Made by a program: the position numbers and the translations under genes
Shown here: in pieces, positions 5,283 to 7,726 of the stretch
How positions within the stretch are numbered: position 1 is the first letter of the stretch
Layout of the letters: each line of letters begins with the position of its first letter
From: Sulfolobaceae archaeon
Lineage (GTDB): Archaea > Thermoproteota > Thermoprotei_A > Sulfolobales > Sulfolobaceae
Length of the DNA: 7,726 nucleotides
Assembly (NCBI GenBank): GCA_028277025.1
Contig: JAPYVG010000072.1
Span: 1-7,726 of the forward strand
Reading direction: 5' to 3'
Notes under the pieces: generated by a model
Database searches by the model: none
What the model was told of the DNA's origin: nothing
What the model saw: only the letters and a program-made list of their open reading frames with translations

Positions 5283-5570
5283 GTGAAATCTAAGAAAGTC
5301 TAAATCTACAATAAGCTAGATAACAGAATAAATAGTTATATCGATATTTTTGAACCAGAGCTGGAAACTGAAAAAATATTTGAAGCTAAAGATATAATTA
5401 AAAGAGAACTCATGAAATCAGGCCATGTTACACTATCATCAGTAGTACGAGAATACAATTTACCAGAATTGATAGCTAAAAAGGCATTTAAAGAGTTAGA
5501 AAAAGAGGATATAGGAAAAATCCATGAAGTAAAGGGTGTAAAGGGAGAAATAGTTTTAAAGAGAGACTAA
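5283..5570 (+). pseudogene. Small winged-helix-like protein, early nonsense codon
   Basis: From GTG 5283 the frame reads VKSKKV, then TAA (5301-5303), then continues without a stop through IYNKLDNRINSYIDIFEPEL, KIFEAKDIIKRELMKSG, HVTLSSVVREYNLPELIAKK, AFKELEKEDIGKIHEVKGVK and GEIVLKRD to TAA 5568-5570, 95 codons in all. The GHVTLSSVVREYNLPELIAKKAF segment has the helix-turn-helix pattern, and the following basic strands (GKIHEV, GEIVLK) resemble a wing, as in small archaeal winged-helix DNA-binding proteins and the S25e-type fold. CAA to TAA would explain the stop. The GTG start is chosen because a TATA box lies about 25 bp upstream; a shorter product from ATG 5411 would lack the first third. 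It could be a regulator of its divergent neighbour, which is unproven. Confidence 0.5.
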
Positions 5571-5612
5571 ATAGATCATGATATTGGTAATATAGTGGGG
5601 TATTTATCAGTA

Positions 5613-5654
5613 GTAGATTAAAATATAGGGGTATGTAAGAATTGCCTAATCTAC
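5613..5654. repeat. 8-bp inverted repeat between the winged-helix and kinase genes
   Basis: GTAGATTA (5613-5620) and TAATCTAC (5647-5654) are exact reverse complements 26 nt apart, in the convergent gap (5571-5711). It is not followed by a clear T-run, so calling it a terminator is not justified. The gap also holds a 12-bp palindrome TATACATGTATA (5679-5690) and no gene. Confidence 0.4.
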
Positions 5655-5711
5655 CAAAAATTTCTAGTGTGTTAGTTATATACATGTATAAATAGATTAT
5701 TTCAAAATTAA

Positions 5712-7178
5712 TCATTTTGATGAACCAATTTGATTTCTTAAAAGCTCTATCTTCTGTAAAATATCTTCTTTTGTGCCTATATCATAATTAATTTTTTCCT
5801 TTAAACTGCTTATAACATCCTTTTTATCTACAGTGTTAATTTTCTCTATCCAAAATAGCGCTTTCTTATAATCATTTGAATATTGAACAGCATAATATGC
5901 TAACTCTACAAAGGCATACGCATTATTTTTACTTGTAAGTCTAGTATATTGCCTATTAGATAAAATGGATAAAAGTTCTTCAGTAGAATATCTGTCTTCT
6001 TTCTTGGGAGATAAACACTTCAAAAATATTTCGTCATAATCCTTTAGGTCTGGATTAATGCTAGACGGTAGAGTGATTTGCATTTTAAGTTTTTTACTAT
6101 ATACTTCCCTTACATCTCCTTGGAAAACCGGCCTACCGGTAAGGATCTCATAAAATACTTCACATACTTGATATACATCCGTTTTTTCGTCAATTGGACC
6201 TATTTGTGAATCTAACTGTTCCGGAGCCGCGTAAATAAGGGTAAATGCTCCGTTTGTAGATGTGGTTATATCTGAAAATTTTGCTAATCCCCAATCACTA
6301 ATCTTTGCCCTACCGTTATCATCTAAAAGTATGTTAGACGGTTTTATGTCCCTATGAATTATTCCCTTTTCATGAGCATATTTTAATCCAGAAAGAACAT
6401 CTAAATTATCCTAGTAGCTGTATCCTTATCAAAAGTCTTTCCATGAAGTGACCCCCCCTTCATTAGTTCCATTACCATGTAAGGTCTAGGATTTATATCA
6501 AAATCTATGAGTTTTACTATATTTGGATGATTTAAGTTCTGCCATACTGCCAACTCTTTAACGAAATCCTTATCAGCAACTTTAGGAACTTTTATGGCTA
6601 CAAGCAATGAATCTTTTTTCCTCCTTGCTTTGTAAACTATAGCGAAACCACCTTCACCTATTTTTTCCAAGACCTCGTAGTTGGGGATTTGCATTATTCT
6701 CAAGGCACTCTCAAGTAAACTACGAATTGCACTATCATTAGCATAATCTAAGGGAATATGCCCCTCATTGTCGGCAATCCGCGGATCAGCACCATACTCA
6801 AGCAAAACCCTAACAACGTCAACATGACCAAAAAATGCTGCTATATGCAATGGCGTCCAGCCGAAAATATTTTTAGCGTTTGGGTCAGCACCACGCTCAA
6901 GCAAAAAACTAATAACGTCAACACGACCTTTCGATACCGCTATATGCAATAGCGTCCTACGGTCATTATTTTTAGCGTTTGGGTCAAGCACCATACTCAA
7001 GCAAAACCCTAACAACGTCAACATGACCATTAAATGCTGCTATATGCAATGGCGTCCAGCCGTATTTATCTTCAGCGTTTGGGTTTGCCCCATTTTCGAG
7101 TGCTATTCGTACTTTAATCAAGTCACCATACCTAGTCGCCTCAAGGAGTTCATCGTCCCAGTTCGTGGTTCTCGCCAT
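5712..7178 (-). pseudogene. Ankyrin-repeat / eukaryotic-type protein kinase fusion, with two compensating indels
   Basis: From ATG 7178, with one extra A at 6986-6987 and one missing base near 6405-6410, the minus strand encodes about 488 residues. Residues 1-160 form five ankyrin units (WTPLHIAAFNGHVDVVRVLL, then LLHIAVSKGRVDV, WTPLHIAAFFGHVDVVRVLL). A Ser/Thr-kinase domain spans about 167-410: glycine loop GEGGFAIVYKA (174-184), VAIK Lys196, helix-C Glu208, HRDIKPSN with Asp277 and Asn282, metal-binding Asp295 in DWG instead of DFG, and APE at about 318-320. The last 80 residues are helical (NAYAFVELAYYAVQ), perhaps TPR-like. Such kinases phosphorylate proteins on Ser/Thr; the ankyrin part would choose partners. 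There is no membrane segment. As written, the gene splits into three frames; because the indels cancel, sequencing error or recent loss are both possible. The start is the only ATG, with a weak TATA-like ATTAA about 28 bp upstream. Confidence 0.85.
6788..7062. repeat. Near-identical 76-bp repeats in the ankyrin region
   Basis: Bases 6788-6863 and 6987-7062 match at 74 of 76 positions (AA at 6831-6832 in one copy, TT in the other) and encode ankyrin units 4 and 2. They are 199 bp apart, i.e. two 99-bp ankyrin units plus the one extra base at 6986-6987 that breaks the frame. The unit between them (6889-6960) is more diverged. Confidence 0.85.
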
Positions 7179-7509
7179 TTCTTTAACAATTTTTACTCAG
7201 CGAGTATTAAGGATTACGGAAACAAGACTAGATGTGGTTAGTGCTGATAAGAATAGGACTGTTATTTTTGTTTGCGACAAACATAATCCCTCACACCAAA
7301 GTGGTGGGGATATAAGTCCGTCCTTTTTATGCTAGCCCTTTTACTTTTTCCACAAAATTTGAAAAGGATCCCCTTCCCCTGTTCCCTACATTTACTTTAA
7401 GGTTAACGAAAACACTCCAAGAATAGAAAAGTTAACATAAATGGTTACTCCATATTTTAGTGTGTGGGGATAGTGTCGTCATTAAGTTATTTATAAATGA
7501 GTATTACTT
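7179..7509. other. Gene-free stretch with two hairpins
   Basis: No convincing gene is seen. It holds a perfect hairpin TGTTTG-CGA-CAAACA (7269-7283), then a hairpin with core CACC-AAAGT-GGTG (7294-7306) and imperfect extension, then pyrimidine-rich DNA. On minus, a short open stretch gives RTDLYPHHFGVRDYVCRKQK before a stop; on plus, RPFYASPFTFSTKFEKDPLP runs open for about 35 codons. Neither has a usable start or a family I know. Paired hairpins next to an insertion sequence suggest an IS-end remnant. The IS1-type left end must lie in its last part, but I could not fix it. Confidence 0.35.
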
Positions 7510-7726
7510 ATGGGTAGGAAGCCTGTATTTAGGCAAGACGTTTCTTGTCCCTCTTGTGGTAGTCATCATGTTGTTAAGTGTGGTAGGCCTTTGGGTAGGT
7601 AGAAGTTTTTGTGTAGGGATTGTGGTAAGTACTTCTTGGGTGATGCTAGTTATCATCATCATTCTAGGAAGTTGAGGGAGGAGGCTTTGAGAATGTATGC
7701 TAATGGTATGAGTATGAGGGCTATTT
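7510..7726 (+). pseudogene. IS1-family InsA (zinc-ribbon) protein, amber-interrupted, runs off the window
   Basis: From ATG 7510 the frame reads GRKPVFRQDVSCPSCGSHHV then VKCGRPLGR, a TAG at 7600-7602 (codon 31), then KFLCRDCGKYFLGDASYHHH and KLREEALRMYANGMSMRAI to the window edge. The two CxxC pairs (Cys13/Cys16 and Cys35/Cys38) form the zinc ribbon of InsA, and the helix that follows begins the helix-turn-helix that binds the IS ends. It closely resembles InsA of Sulfolobales IS1 elements as I remember them, where GRQKF stands at the interrupted place, so the stop looks like CAG to TAG. In IS1 the InsA part is joined to the InsB catalytic part by frameshifting; InsB would lie beyond base 7726. 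This copy is unlikely to make its own transposase but could be moved by an active relative. Confidence 0.8.

Noticed and set aside
5488..5715. Open minus-strand frame of 75 codons, Leu/Tyr-rich
   Set aside because: Antisense to the winged-helix-like relic with no promoter; typical out-of-frame composition.
6758..6952. Open plus-strand frame of 64 codons
   Set aside because: It is antisense to the ankyrin repeats; its internal similarity simply mirrors the repeated DNA of the kinase gene.
7023..7241. Open plus-strand frame of 72 codons
   Set aside because: Antisense shadow of the first ankyrin units, running into gene-free DNA; no promoter or recognisable family.
7460..7675. Open plus-strand frame of 71 codons, hydrophobic
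   Set aside because: It overlaps insA in another frame; the Val/Gly-rich composition comes from reading insA out of frame.

Overview
The window looks like a piece of a Sulfolobales (Sulfolobus/Saccharolobus-like) chromosome. It is AT-rich. Several genes have a TATA-like box about 24-28 bp before the start codon with no ribosome-binding site, which is the leaderless arrangement common in that group. Families present include a DUF3211-like protein, a PaREP1-like protein, an archaeal P-loop ATPase, a parallel beta-helix protein, remnants resembling IS200/IS605 right ends, and an IS1-type InsA. This assignment is by recognition; no database was searched.

Most of the window is accessory DNA in decay. 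Only two genes read as complete and intact: a DUF84/YjjX-type inosine/xanthosine triphosphatase (995-1528, +) and the DUF3211-like gene (3335-3748, -). An MFS transporter fragment (1-310, -) is intact as far as the window shows. The other coding regions can be recovered only by joining frames or reading through stops.

Layout, left to right: MFS N-terminus (-). Upstream of it, a three-frame relic with a CxxC metal-binding-like end (340-753, -). The triphosphatase (+). A NiFe-hydrogenase large-subunit N-terminal fragment (1673-1987, -) divergent from a hypC pseudogene (2032-2280, +), with one TATA between them. An unknown tail in the hypC frame. A membrane-anchored beta-helix (NosD-like) relic (2434-3242, -). 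DUF3211 (-). The C-terminal end of a membrane protein (3826-4003, -). Then two structured segments resembling the 3' ends of tnpB elements (about 4018-4145 + and 4612-4740 -) pointing toward each other around the N-terminal half of an archaeal ATPase (4212-4611, +). A broken PaREP1 gene (-) divergent from a broken winged-helix-like gene (+) across a shared TATA box and a perfect palindrome. A large ankyrin-repeat protein kinase gene (5712-7178, -) carrying one 1-base insertion and one 1-base deletion. At the right edge, an IS1-type insA interrupted by an amber codon.

The most interesting items are the ankyrin-kinase fusion, which would be about 488 residues with all main kinase catalytic motifs present but DWG in place of DFG; the hydrogenase/hypC pair, suggesting loss of hydrogen metabolism; and the convergent structured IS-like ends around the ATPase relic. 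I did not find an intact new defence or regulatory system. The signal is a cluster of dead or dying accessory genes, several of which keep recognisable promoters. Sequencing error could explain isolated 1-base indels (notably those in the kinase gene) but not the many in-frame stops and truncations.
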